NCBI GenBank assembly: GCA_038531315.1
Contig: JBCBBT010000006.1
Location: 1 to 64,000 of the forward strand
Direction: 5' to 3'
Source: JAJFFW01 sp038531315
GTDB lineage: Bacteria > Pseudomonadota > Alphaproteobacteria > Caulobacterales > Parvularculaceae
Length of the DNA stretch: 64,000 nucleotides
Of the stretch, positions 8,663 to 17,797 are shown piece by piece. A program made the position numbers and the translations under genes. Position 1 is the stretch's first letter. Each line of letters opens with the position of its first letter. Below the pieces are notes generated by a model. The model was given only the letters and a program-made list of their open reading frames with translations, did no database searches and had not been told where the DNA came from.

Positions 8663-9907
8663 ATGGATATATCAGTCAGCCTGTGGGCGGCCCTTGGCTT
8701 TTTGTTCGCCGCCTACGCAGTCGTCGGCAACGACGCGCTTCAAACGCTTGGCACATTTATTAACTCAAACCGGCGGCTTCCCTGGTGGGTGCTCTTCATT
8801 TTCGCCGGCGCTATTTTGGTCGTCATTTTCTTCTACGGCTATATCACCGACGGCGGCGCGCTGCGCGACGCAGATGGCGCAATTAAACCGCTTTGCGACT
8901 TTAATGTCGGTTGCGATCCGTCATTTGGCCGCCTCAACAACACCGAAAAGTACCCTATTTTTGAACCGCAATGGTACCATACATTGCCGCCATTGATGCT
9001 CTTGCTGCTCACGCGTTTCGGCGTGCCGGTATCAACAACATTCATGGTGCTGACAATATTCGCCACGCTTGGCGGCCTTAGCTCAATGCTGCAGAAATCG
9101 CTCATAGGGTATGGGCTCGCTTTTGTGGTCGGCGGCGTTCTGTACGCCGTGTTGTCGCGCACGCTCGAAGGTTTTTTCCGGCGCACGGAAGACCAGCAAC
9201 ACGCAAAAATCTGGGTCATCCTGCAATGGCTAACCACCGGTTATCTCTGGTCGGTTTGGTTGATGCAGGATTTCGCAAACATCTTTATTTTTCTCCCGCG
9301 CGGCGACGGCGTCACAGAAGGTTCCGGATTGAACCCGGCGGAGGCGATCATTGCGGTTGCGGTGACCGTCGCGCTTCTTGGCTACACATTCTGGAACCGC
9401 GGCGGACCGGTTCAGCGCATCCTGCAATCAAAGACCTCGGTCACGGATATTCGCTCAGCGACAGTGATTGATTTCACCTACGCCTCGCTCCTGTTTTATT
9501 TCAAGGAGCTCAACAATATACCGATGTCGACGACGTGGGTGTTCCTCGGCCTGATCGCCGGGCGTGAATACGCCTTCGCCCTGACAACCGCCACGGTGAG
9601 CTTTTTCAGAACCTGGCAGGTCACGCTCTCGGACCTTTCAAAGGCGTTTATCGGCCTCGTCATTTCGATCGACATGGCCCGCGGCCTGCCATGGATCGCA
9701 AGCGGCTTGTCATCGTCGGGCTTTCAGGCGCCGGCGCTGTCAGAGCTGGCTCCGACGACGAATACAGCGATCTTTCTTTTCGCCGCAAATCTTATGCTGA
9801 TTCCGGTGGCGTTGTTTTTCGCAAACAAATCAACCTTAAGGATGAGCCTGTTAACAGCCATGTTCGCGTTCGCCGCCGCCGGTTTTATGACGATCCCGAT
9901 CATCTGA
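8663..9907 (+). CDS. PiT-like inorganic anion permease (divergent)
   Basis: A 414-residue polytopic membrane protein of about ten helices. GNDALQTLGTF near residue 23 and GVPVSTTFMVL near residue 120 correspond in place and spirit to the GANDVANAF and PVSTT motifs of PiT-family phosphate permeases, and a second copy (NNIPMSTTWVFLGLI) follows in the other half. This internal duplication is the PiT pattern. I therefore read it as a remote PiT homologue that probably moves phosphate or a similar anion with a cation. A region of about 60 residues with CDFNVGC after the second helix is not typical of PiT proteins. The gene stands alone, with the 15-base palindrome described above just upstream. 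Confidence 0.68.
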   Translation: MDISVSLWAALGFLFAAYAVVGNDALQTLGTFINSNRRLPWWVLFIFAGAILVVIFFYGYITDGGALRDADGAIKPLCDFNVGCDPSFGRLNNTEKYPIFEPQWYHTLPPLMLLLLTRFGVPVSTTFMVLTIFATLGGLSSMLQKSLIGYGLAFVVGGVLYAVLSRTLEGFFRRTEDQQHAKIWVILQWLTTGYLWSVWLMQDFANIFIFLPRGDGVTEGSGLNPAEAIIAVAVTVALLGYTFWNRGGPVQRILQSKTSVTDIRSATVIDFTYASLLFYFKELNNIPMSTTWVFLGLIAGREYAFALTTATVSFFRTWQVTLSDLSKAFIGLVISIDMARGLPWIASGLSSSGFQAPALSELAPTTNTAIFLFAANLMLIPVALFFANKSTLRMSLLTAMFAFAAAGFMTIPII

Positions 9908-10167
9908 GGCCGCAAAAATTGCTGCAAACGCACGCGCCGCGCGAAAAACAATCCCCATAAAGCGCGCAGGACGCACTAAGGGCTTGAACACTCAAAACTG
10001 ATCCTGAACCTTTATCGGAGGTTAATCCCAGTTCAGCAAAAATACGTATGAACAACTAATATTTCGGCGATTGATTGTTTAATTCGCAAGTGAGCAACGG
10101 TAACTTAGGGATGATGACCAGGTCGGTGGGCGCACCGACAAGTCCTTCGCGGCGTACGGGTGGGTAA

Positions 10168-12495
10168 ATGAGCGACAACCAAAAACAATTAGACGGCTTC
10201 GCCGTCGCGCTCGCTGACACCGTTATCAGATTTCGTTGGCTTGTCATTCTATTGAGCATCGCCGCCGCGGCTTATATCGGCATGGGCGCGCAAAAACTTG
10301 CCTATGATAACAATTACCGCGCGTTTTTCTCTGAAGAGAACCCTGAATTGCGGACCTTTGAAGAGTTTCAGGCGACGTATACGAAGAATGATAATTTCCT
10401 TTTTGTGATCGTGCCGAAAGAAGGCGTCGATGTTTTCTCGAACGACGTCCTCGCCGCCGTCCACGACCTCACGGAAAAAGCCTGGAAAACGCCTTATGCG
10501 AGCCGCGTCGATTCCATCACGAATTTTCAGTACACATATGCTGTCGGCGATGAACTTATTGTTGAAGACCTGATCACCGATCCCGGCGAGACGTCGCCGG
10601 AAGAACTGACCCGTAAAAAAGCCGCCGCTCTCGCCGAACCCCTGCTTCTGCATCAGTTGATCAATGAAGACAGCACCGCAACAACTGTAAATGTCGTCGC
10701 CCAGTATCCGGAAAAGACCCTCAGCGAATTGCCCGAGGCGGTCGCCTATGCGCGCCAGATCCGCGAAGAAATCCTCAGTGACTATCCCGACCTGACCATT
10801 TATCTGTCGGGAGCGTCGATGTTGAGCAATTCCTTCAGTGAAGCGATTGCCACAGACTTCCAGACGCTGATCCCGTTGATGATCATTATTATTCTGGTGA
10901 CGACGACGCTGTGCGTTCGATCAGCGTCAGCGACCGGGGCGACGCTTCTCCTGATCATTCTGGCCAGCATGACGGCGATGGGATGGGCCGGACACGCCGG
11001 CATCAAACTGGCTGGCCCGTCGCCAAGCGCAATCATCGTGATTTTGACCCTTGCGATCGCGGACTCCATTCACATTCTGATTTCCGCCCGTGTCGCGATG
11101 CAGCGCGGCATGAAAAAACGCGCGGCGCTTGTCGAAGCGATCCGGGTAAATTTTCTCGCCGTTTCCATCACCTCACTGACCACGATCGTCGGTTTCATGG
11201 CGCTGAATTTCTCCGACTCGCCGCCGTTTAGAGATTTCGGCAATATCTCAGCCGTCGGCATCCTCGCGGCGTGGGCGCTCTCTTTGACGATGTTGCCGGC
11301 GCTTTTGATGATCGTGCCGTTCAAGGCCGCCGCCCGTGAAGCGGTTGCAGGTCGCGGCGGCTTTCTTTCAGGCTTTGCCGATTTCGTGATCAATCGTCAC
11401 CGGCTGCTGTTTGTCCTCGCCGGCGGGGCGTCCGCCGTCCTCATCGCGTTCATACCGCAAACCGTTTTAACGGATAATTTCCGGAAATATTTCGACGAGC
11501 GGATAGAATTCCGCCGCGACACCGATGCGCTTGTTGATTATTTCGGGTTTTATCTGATCGAATTTTCGCTTTCAGCCGGCGAACCCGGCGGCGTCAGCGA
11601 TCCGGAATTTCTGGAAACGCTGGACGCGTTCACCGAATGGCTGCGCGAATATCCCGAAGTCGATCATGTCTATTCGCTCGCTGATATCATGAAGCGGCTC
11701 AATAAAAATCTGAACCAGGATGATCCGGCATACTACCGGCTGCCGACGGATCGCGAATTGTCAGCGCAATATCTCCTGCTGTTTGAGCTTTCCCTTCCTT
11801 ATGGCCTCGACCTGACCGACCGGATCAACATCGACAAGTCCGCAACCCGTGTCAGCGTCACGCTCGATGGCGACATCAAAACGGACTATACGCGAAAATT
11901 TCTGAAAGACGCCGAGGCGTGGTTCGACGTGAATGCGCCAGCCGCAGCCGGCGCGGGGACCGGCCCTCAGGTCATGTTCACCTTCATCGCGCAGCGCAAC
12001 GTCGAAAGCATGGTGCAGGGTACGATCATTGCGATCATCGCAATCGCGATCATCATGGTGTTCGCGCTACGCAGCCTCTCGCTCGGCCTCCTCAGCATGG
12101 TGCCGAACGGCTTGCCGATCCTGTCGGCATTCGGCGCCTGGGCGATATTGGTCGGCGAGGTCGGGTTCGCCGTGGCGGCGGTCGCGTCTATTTCACTCGG
12201 CATCGTCATCGACGACACCGTGCATTTCCTGACAAAGTTCAACCGCGCCCGCCGGGAAAACGGCCTGACGACGGCCGCCTCGATCCGTTACGCCTTTGAA
12301 ACGGTTGGCGTTGCGATAATCGTCAATACTTTTATTTTGACCGCCGGCTTCCTTGTGCTGACATTCTCAGCTTTCAAGATCAATTTCGACCTTGGATTGC
12401 TGACAACGCTTTCAATCGTCTTTGCGATCGTTCTCGACTTCCTTTTCCTGCCCGCGCTATTGATGATGTTTGCGCCTGACAAGAATGAGACGTAG
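10168..12495 (+). CDS. RND superfamily (MMPL/SSD-type) exporter
   Basis: A 775-residue polytopic transporter with two similar halves. Each half is one helix, a large periplasmic domain, then a block of five helices. Conserved helix segments include ILTLAIADSIHILISARV in the first half and SISLGIVIDDTVHFLTKF in the second; the Asp residues are candidate proton-relay positions. It belongs to the MMPL/HpnN-like branch, whose members export lipids or hydrophobic molecules to the outer membrane, rather than the AcrB drug-pump branch. It is followed closely by a LolA-like periplasmic protein and an outer-membrane barrel, so the three probably form one export path. The ATG has GGGTGGG a few bases upstream. 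Confidence 0.88.
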   Translation: MSDNQKQLDGFAVALADTVIRFRWLVILLSIAAAAYIGMGAQKLAYDNNYRAFFSEENPELRTFEEFQATYTKNDNFLFVIVPKEGVDVFSNDVLAAVHDLTEKAWKTPYASRVDSITNFQYTYAVGDELIVEDLITDPGETSPEELTRKKAAALAEPLLLHQLINEDSTATTVNVVAQYPEKTLSELPEAVAYARQIREEILSDYPDLTIYLSGASMLSNSFSEAIATDFQTLIPLMIIIILVTTTLCVRSASATGATLLLIILASMTAMGWAGHAGIKLAGPSPSAIIVILTLAIADSIHILISARVAMQRGMKKRAALVEAIRVNFLAVSITSLTTIVGFMALNFSDSPPFRDFGNISAVGILAAWALSLTMLPALLMIVPFKAAAREAVAGRGGFLSGFADFVINRHRLLFVLAGGASAVLIAFIPQTVLTDNFRKYFDERIEFRRDTDALVDYFGFYLIEFSLSAGEPGGVSDPEFLETLDAFTEWLREYPEVDHVYSLADIMKRLNKNLNQDDPAYYRLPTDRELSAQYLLLFELSLPYGLDLTDRINIDKSATRVSVTLDGDIKTDYTRKFLKDAEAWFDVNAPAAAGAGTGPQVMFTFIAQRNVESMVQGTIIAIIAIAIIMVFALRSLSLGLLSMVPNGLPILSAFGAWAILVGEVGFAVAAVASISLGIVIDDTVHFLTKFNRARRENGLTTAASIRYAFETVGVAIIVNTFILTAGFLVLTFSAFKINFDLGLLTTLSIVFAIVLDFLFLPALLMMFAPDKNET

Positions 12496-12526
12496 ACCGC
12501 CGCTCCATTCCCGAGGAGACAGACCA

Positions 12527-13432
12527 ATGCTCAATTTCACCCCCTCCAACGTCAAGCGTGTTGCATGCGGCGTCGCGGCGCTGATGCTTGTCGCTAGTCC
12601 CGCGGCGCTGGCGCAGGACGCAAACGATGCGCCAGCCGCAGACGCCGACGCCGGCGCAACCGACGCGGTCGCGCCGCCTGCGAATGATTCCGTAGCGCGC
12701 GGCGAGACGCCGGAAGCGCAAAAAGGCTACGATATTGCGGCGCGCGCTGACCGGACCGATCTCGGCTTCGGCGACAGCAAAGTCGACGCGGAAATGGTGT
12801 TGCGCAATTCAGCCGGGCAGGAAACGCGGCGCAGTCTTTCGTTTTCAACCCTTGAAAAAGTCGACGAAACCGTTGGCGACAAATCACTGGTGATCTTCAA
12901 CTCCCCGCGCGACGTTGAAGGAACAGCGCTGCTTTCTCACGCAAAAATTCTCGATCCTGACGATCAATGGTTGTTTTTGCCCGCACTCAAACGGGTAAAG
13001 AGGATTTCATCAGCCAATAAATCCGGCTCCTTCGTCGGTTCAGAATTTGCGTTCGAGGATTTCACCCTGACTGAGCTCAATAAGTTCACCTACAAATATA
13101 TCGGCGAAGATGAAATCGACGGTCTGAAAACCGACGTGATTGAACGCTTTCCACGTTACGAGAAATCAGGCTACACGCGTCAGAAATCGTGGATCGACCA
13201 GGAAATTTTTCAACCGCGCAAGCTGGAGTTTTACGACCGCAAAGGCGCGCTTTTGAAAACGCTCACCATATCGGACTATCGCGACTATGACGGCGTCTGG
13301 CGCGCCCATCGCCTGACCATGGTCAATCACCAAAGCAATAAGGAAACCGACCTCGTTTACGATGTTTACGAGTTCGGCGCCGGTCTTGACGCCAATGACT
13401 TCAATCAGGCGGTGTTGACCCGGCTGCGATAG
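12527..13432 (+). CDS. LolA-like outer membrane lipoprotein-sorting protein
   Basis: A 301-residue periplasmic protein. Residues 1-29 form a signal peptide (ending ALAQD), then an Ala/Asp-rich linker to about residue 60, then a LolA/LppX-like domain. Segments such as DDQWLFLPALKRVKRIS and FAFEDFTLTELNKFTYKY are what I associate with the family annotated as outer membrane lipoprotein-sorting protein (PF17131). Such domains make a half-open beta-barrel that carries lipid moieties. The ATG at 12527 has GGAG upstream; the earlier in-frame start lies inside the RND gene. Its place between an RND exporter and a porin-like gene supports a periplasmic shuttle role. Confidence 0.85.
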   Translation: MLNFTPSNVKRVACGVAALMLVASPAALAQDANDAPAADADAGATDAVAPPANDSVARGETPEAQKGYDIAARADRTDLGFGDSKVDAEMVLRNSAGQETRRSLSFSTLEKVDETVGDKSLVIFNSPRDVEGTALLSHAKILDPDDQWLFLPALKRVKRISSANKSGSFVGSEFAFEDFTLTELNKFTYKYIGEDEIDGLKTDVIERFPRYEKSGYTRQKSWIDQEIFQPRKLEFYDRKGALLKTLTISDYRDYDGVWRAHRLTMVNHQSNKETDLVYDVYEFGAGLDANDFNQAVLTRLR

Positions 13433-13446
13433 ACGCGGAGACTTTA

Positions 13447-14760
13447 ATGGCGCGCATTCAACTCGCCCCGACATTCATTTGCGGCGCGCTAGTCATTGGT
13501 TTCGCCGGCGCAAGCCATGGCGCGGCGGCGGGCGAGTTTGAATTCGGGGCTGAAGTCGCGGGCGAGTTACGGGTTTTCCCGAATGCGCCTCTTTTTCCCG
13601 ATCAGCTCGAAACCGCACAGCCTTCGCTGATCATTCAGCCAGATGCGCGATGGGAAACCGAAGACCGCAAGCATCAAATTGTCGTCACGCCTTTTTTCCG
13701 TCTCGATGGACGCGATTCAGAACGCACGCATTTTGACATTCGTGAAGCCTATTATCGTTTCAATTCTGATCAGAACTGGTCGGTCACGGTCGGGGCGGCG
13801 AAAGTCTTCTGGGGGCGGACTGAGTCCCGCCATCTCGTCGATATCGTTAATCAGACGGACGGCGTTGAAGATATCGACGAGGAAGACAAACTCGGCCAGC
13901 CAATGGTCAATCTGACGATCATCAAGGACTGGGGCGCCATCGATCTTTTTGTGCTGCCGGGGTTCCGCACGCGCACTTTCCCGGGCTCGGACGGACGGCT
14001 GCGATTTGATCCCGCTGTTGACACCGACAACCCGATTTTTGAGCGTGACGCAGGCCGCGCCGCTGTCGACTATGCCGCGCGATACAGCCATTTTATCGGA
14101 AACTGGGATTTCGGCGTGTCTGTTTTTCACGGAACCTCGCGCGAGCCGCGCTTCGGTTTTGCGCCGGACCCATCAGCGGACGCGAGCGGCGGTATTGGCG
14201 GCGATACGTCGTCTTTGGCGCCAATTGCGCTGAATGGCGGCCTGTTGCCAGTTTACGACCGGATCACGCAAGGCAGCGTCGACCTTCAGTACACAAAAGA
14301 CGCCTGGCTTTGGAAGCTGGAATCGCTCGTGCGCGCCGGACAAGGCGATACGTTTTTCGCGGCCGTCGCTGGCTTTGAATACACGCTTTATCAGATTTTT
14401 GGCGGCGGGGCCGATCTCGGCCTGCTCGCCGAGTATCAATATGACGGCCGCGATCTTGACGTGGTTGCTGAAGACTTCGGCTTTGCGCTTTCCGCACCCG
14501 TGACGGTGGCCGATAATGACGTCTTCCTCGGCGCGCGCCTCGCGCTGAATGACACCCAGGACACTGCGATACTCGCCGGCGCCACTCTTGATGCTGATGA
14601 TCGGACGACGGCAATATTCATCGAAGCAGAACGCCGTCTCGGTCAGAATTTCACCGCCGAAATTGAGGCGCGCCTGTTTGTCAACGTCGATCCTGCGAAC
14701 ATCGTCAACACATTTCGCGATGACGACTTCGCCACTTTTCGGCTTACCCGTTATTTCTGA
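13447..14760 (+). CDS. outer membrane beta-barrel protein of the RND cassette
   Basis: A 437-residue protein with a signal peptide (residues 1-27). The mature part has alternating aromatic beta-strand patterns, Asp/Gly-rich turns, and a C-terminal phenylalanine (FRLTRYF), the usual targeting signal for the BAM machinery. It is therefore an outer-membrane barrel; it vaguely resembles DUF1302/alginate-export type barrels but I cannot name the family. GGAG lies shortly before the ATG at 13447, and only 14 bases separate it from the LolA-like gene. Its stop codon overlaps the end of the convergent moeA gene by ten bases. Confidence 0.75.
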   Translation: MARIQLAPTFICGALVIGFAGASHGAAAGEFEFGAEVAGELRVFPNAPLFPDQLETAQPSLIIQPDARWETEDRKHQIVVTPFFRLDGRDSERTHFDIREAYYRFNSDQNWSVTVGAAKVFWGRTESRHLVDIVNQTDGVEDIDEEDKLGQPMVNLTIIKDWGAIDLFVLPGFRTRTFPGSDGRLRFDPAVDTDNPIFERDAGRAAVDYAARYSHFIGNWDFGVSVFHGTSREPRFGFAPDPSADASGGIGGDTSSLAPIALNGGLLPVYDRITQGSVDLQYTKDAWLWKLESLVRAGQGDTFFAAVAGFEYTLYQIFGGGADLGLLAEYQYDGRDLDVVAEDFGFALSAPVTVADNDVFLGARLALNDTQDTAILAGATLDADDRTTAIFIEAERRLGQNFTAEIEARLFVNVDPANIVNTFRDDDFATFRLTRYF

Positions 14761-16022
14761 GGCGTGGCGCCAAGGGGGCCGATAATCCTTACATCAATGA
14801 TATCTCCCGGATTGGCGGCGGGCGCGTTTGGCGCGCGCCTGATCAGGACATTTGCACGGGCAAATGGCCCCAACAAAGAACTGTCCTGTTTTTCATCGGG
14901 ACGCGCGACGACACCGCCCTCTTCGATCCACGCAACGCCGCGCAGGAAGGCTTCGCGCGCCCCGTTGGCCGGGATCGACGCCGCCGCGCGCACCTTAAGA
15001 TAGTCGCCCGCACGCGCTTTCTGGCCGCTAAGCGCTTCCAACAAGGGGGCAAGAAAAAGCCAGGAACACGCGAGCGCCGACGCCGGATTGCCCGGCAGCC
15101 CGAGCACCAAGGCGCCGTCAGCACGGCGCGCATGCCAGACGGGCTTGCCGGGTTTGACGGCGACCTTTTCGAAAACCCTTTCAAATCCGAGCCCGTCGAA
15201 AGCAGGTTTGATGATATCGTATTCGCCAACCGACGCGCCGCCGATCGATACAATCAAATCGCTCGTTTCAATCAGCGGCGCCAGCCGCCTGATGCAGGCG
15301 TCGATCTGATCGGGCAGGATTTCCCCGCGCCGGGCGGCCGCGCCCCATTCAATAGCGAGCGCTTCAACCGCGTAGGCGGCCGAATTAATGATGGATCCGG
15401 CCGCCAGACGGCCGCCGGGTTCCACTAATTCGTCGCCGGATGCGACAATCAGGACACGGGGCTTTTTGTAGACGCCGAGCGTCGCCGTATTAGCGGTCGC
15501 CGCGAGCGCCAATTGAGCGCCGTTCAGCCGCTCGCCGGCGCTTAAAACAACAGCGCCTTCCTCGAATTCAAGACCGGCCCGGCGGATATGCGTATCGCCC
15601 GTCTGCGGCTCTTTAATGGTGACGATCGCGCCAGATCTTTCGGCGTTTTCCTGAATGACAACCCGGTCAGCCCCGCGCGGCAGCCAGCCGCCCGTAAAGA
15701 TCCAGACTGTTTCGCCGGACCTGACTGCTCCTTCGAAGGGAGCGCCCGCAGGGGCCTCGCCGATCATTGTCAACCGCGACTGGGATTGGGCGACGTCGGC
15801 GCTTCTTACCGCATAGCCGTCCATGGCAGAGACGCTAACCGGCGGATGCGCGCGGGCGGCCATGACGGGCGCTGATAAAACCCGGCCCAGGCCGTCTGCG
15901 ATCGCAATGGTTTCCGCAGAAACAGGATTAAGTCCCGCTAAGAGGCGCGATAACGCCTCGCCATAGGCGATCATGCTGGGTGCGCGAGGCCCGCCGCTCA
16001 TGGCGCTCGGCTCATGGTTCAT
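14751..16022 (-). CDS. moeA: molybdopterin molybdotransferase MoeA
   Basis: About 423 residues. MoeA inserts molybdate into adenylylated molybdopterin to complete the molybdenum cofactor. Recognisable signatures are VSAMDGYAVR near the N-terminus, the MoCF-biosynthesis loop SIGGASVGEYD, and the substrate segment GLPGNPASALACSWLF. The start is uncertain: ATG at 16022 overlaps the moaC stop by 11 bases, while ATG at 16001 would shorten the protein by seven residues; neither has a strong ribosome site, so coupling to moaC is likely. It is the last gene of the nine-gene hemC-moeA run, and its end overlaps the convergent barrel gene by ten bases. Confidence 0.94.
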   Translation of the reverse strand: MNHEPSAMSGGPRAPSMIAYGEALSRLLAGLNPVSAETIAIADGLGRVLSAPVMAARAHPPVSVSAMDGYAVRSADVAQSQSRLTMIGEAPAGAPFEGAVRSGETVWIFTGGWLPRGADRVVIQENAERSGAIVTIKEPQTGDTHIRRAGLEFEEGAVVLSAGERLNGAQLALAATANTATLGVYKKPRVLIVASGDELVEPGGRLAAGSIINSAAYAVEALAIEWGAAARRGEILPDQIDACIRRLAPLIETSDLIVSIGGASVGEYDIIKPAFDGLGFERVFEKVAVKPGKPVWHARRADGALVLGLPGNPASALACSWLFLAPLLEALSGQKARAGDYLKVRAAASIPANGAREAFLRGVAWIEEGGVVARPDEKQDSSLLGPFARANVLIRRAPNAPAANPGDIIDVRIIGPLGATPQK

Positions 16023-16497
16023 CGCGGCGCAAGGGGCCGCTTTTCCCGCCGTCCTTTTCCAACAGCGCAACAGCCTCAATCACCATCGCTTTGTCAGCGG
16101 CTTTCAGCATGTCGTAAATGGTGAGGCACGCGACGCTGACCGCCGTCAGCGCTTCCATTTCGACGCCGGTCTTGCCGGTTGTCCGCACTTCGGCCTCAAC
16201 GATCAGGGCTGGATTGCGCGCATCACCGGTAATGCGGACACTGACAGAGGAGAGCGGCAATGGATGGCAAAGAGGGATCAAATCGCTGGTGCGTTTGGCC
16301 GCCATAATGCCGGCCAGCTCAGCGGTGCGGCGCACATCGCCCTTCGCGGCGTCGCCAGTTAGTGCAACCTTCAAAGTCTCCGGAGCCATCCGCACGGCTC
16401 CGCGGGCGAGCGCGCGGCGGGCGCTATCGCTTTTGTCCGACACATCGACCATGCGGGCGCGGCCTTGATCATCGAAATGCGTCAGCTTACCGGACAT
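16012..16497 (-). CDS. moaC: cyclic pyranopterin monophosphate synthase MoaC
   Basis: 161 residues, the normal length. MoaC turns 3',8-cyclo-GTP, made by MoaA, into cyclic pyranopterin monophosphate. Family signatures are plain: MVDVSDK near the start, KGDVRRTAELAGIMAAKRT, LIPLCHPLPL, GVEMEALTAVSVA and TIYDMLKAADK. The CHP motif and the Asp of YDMLKAADK are the known catalytic region. It lies three bases after moaB, inside the molybdenum cofactor operon, and shares 11 bases with moeA. Confidence 0.97.
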   Translation of the reverse strand: MSGKLTHFDDQGRARMVDVSDKSDSARRALARGAVRMAPETLKVALTGDAAKGDVRRTAELAGIMAAKRTSDLIPLCHPLPLSSVSVRITGDARNPALIVEAEVRTTGKTGVEMEALTAVSVACLTIYDMLKAADKAMVIEAVALLEKDGGKSGPLRRDEP

Positions 16498-16500
16498 CGC

Positions 16501-17031
16501 TCAGCGCTCTCCAAGCCGCGGCATGAGGTCAACGAGATTACAGGGACGATGACGCGCATCGAGCTGGTGTCGAATGACTTTGTCCCAACCATCTTTCACT
16601 GCGCCGTTGGAGCCCGGCAGGCAAAAAATAAAGACGCCTTTCGAAATCCCGGCGCAGGCGCGCGATTGCAGCGTCGACAGACCGACGCTTTCGAAGCTGA
16701 CCTGATGGAAAATCACCGAAAAGCCATCGATTGTTTTGTCAAACAACGCCGCCGCCGCTTCCACGGTGACATCGCGGCCCGTCAAACCCGTACCGCCTGT
16801 TGAAATGATGACATCGACAGTCCCTTCCGTGATCCAGTTTTGCATCGCCTCCCTGATTGCCGCGATATCATCTTTAACAATGGCGCGCGCTGCGCCCTCG
16901 TGACCCGCCTCCGCAATGCGATCCCAAAGCAGATTTCCGGAGGTGTCAGTCCGCCGGTCCCGCGTATCAGATACGGTCAGAACGGCAATACGTACGGGAA
17001 CGAAAGTCAACGTCTGGTCAATGCCCGCCAT
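16501..17031 (-). CDS. moaB: molybdopterin adenylyltransferase-type protein MoaB/MogA
   Basis: 176 residues. MoaB/MogA proteins adenylylate molybdopterin before molybdate insertion by MoeA. VRIAVLTVSDTRD, the loop IISTGGTGLTGRDVT and FCLPGSNGAVKDGWDKVI are the family hallmarks; the sequence pattern fits MoaB better than MogA. The ATG at 17031 is chosen because it yields the usual N-terminus and overlaps the moaE end by 14 bases; the longer frame simply reads back through moaE. It is cytoplasmic and acts between MoaD/MoaE and MoeA in the pathway encoded around it. Confidence 0.93.
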   Translation of the reverse strand: MAGIDQTLTFVPVRIAVLTVSDTRDRRTDTSGNLLWDRIAEAGHEGAARAIVKDDIAAIREAMQNWITEGTVDVIISTGGTGLTGRDVTVEAAAALFDKTIDGFSVIFHQVSFESVGLSTLQSRACAGISKGVFIFCLPGSNGAVKDGWDKVIRHQLDARHRPCNLVDLMPRLGER

Positions 17032-17542
17032 GGCCACGCTCTTTATGATCGTTTGCACAAATGGAATTGACAGACGCACGCCAGCGCGCCGCATCGAGAT
17101 GGTCTTCGCCGCGCGGTTCGATCCATCGTGCGCCGGAACGGCGATACTCTTTCTTCCAGAAAAGCGCGGCGGTTTTCAGATAATCCATCAGGTAATCTGT
17201 CGCGTCGAATGCGGATCGCCGGTGCGCGCTTGCTGCAGCGACGGTCACGATGGGCGCTCCGGGCCGCACGACGCCGACGCGATGCACAATCGATACGCCA
17301 GAAAGCTGAAACTGCGCACCGGCTTTTGCAGCCGCCGCCTCAATCTGTTGTTCTGTAACGCCGGGATAATGTTGCAACAACAATTTCTCAACAGGGTCGT
17401 CGCTGTCACGCTCATGGCGCGCAATACCTGTAAACGTCACAATCGCGCCGGCATTGGCGCCGAGATTGAGTTGGGTGCGGAATTGTCCGCAAAACATTTC
17501 CGGATCGTAGGCCTCTTCAACGATTTCGACGTGGCGCAACAT
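17018..17542 (-). CDS. moaE: molybdopterin synthase catalytic subunit MoaE
   Basis: 174 residues. MoaE is the large subunit of molybdopterin synthase; it receives sulfur from the MoaD thiocarboxylate and adds it to the pyranopterin. Signatures are GAIVTFTGIARHE, HRVG, ASAHRRSAFDATDYLMD, and KTAALFWKKEYRRSG with the two active-site lysines. The C-terminus continues about 20 residues beyond the core. It starts six bases after moaD and overlaps moaB. Confidence 0.96.
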   Translation of the reverse strand: MLRHVEIVEEAYDPEMFCGQFRTQLNLGANAGAIVTFTGIARHERDSDDPVEKLLLQHYPGVTEQQIEAAAAKAGAQFQLSGVSIVHRVGVVRPGAPIVTVAAASAHRRSAFDATDYLMDYLKTAALFWKKEYRRSGARWIEPRGEDHLDAARWRASVNSICANDHKERGHGGH

Positions 17543-17548
17543 GGCTTT

Positions 17549-17794
17549 TCACCCCCCGCTCACGGGCGACATGAACGCGATTTCATCGCAGTCGGTGAGC
17601 GCGCACCCCGTTTCGACCCGCGCGCCGTTCACCGCAACAAACGACCCCGGCGCAGCGAGCAGCGTCGCAATCTCGGGATTTGACGCACAAATCCACGCGA
17701 TCAAACCGTCAAGATCCGCCACGTCCTTCGGCAACGGCGCATCGACAGGCGCAGCGACGTCGGAGAATTTGCCGAAAAAAAGAATGCGGGCCAT
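17549..17794 (-). CDS. moaD: molybdopterin synthase sulfur carrier MoaD
   Basis: 81 residues with a ubiquitin-like fold pattern, ending in the double glycine (FMSPVSGG) that is adenylylated and thiocarboxylated. It partners MoaE, the next gene. The ATG at 17794 lies three bases after the moaA stop. No moeB adenylyltransferase for charging it is in the window, so that activity must be encoded elsewhere. Confidence 0.95.
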   Translation of the reverse strand: MARILFFGKFSDVAAPVDAPLPKDVADLDGLIAWICASNPEIATLLAAPGSFVAVNGARVETGCALTDCDEIAFMSPVSGG

Positions 17795-17797
17795 CGC

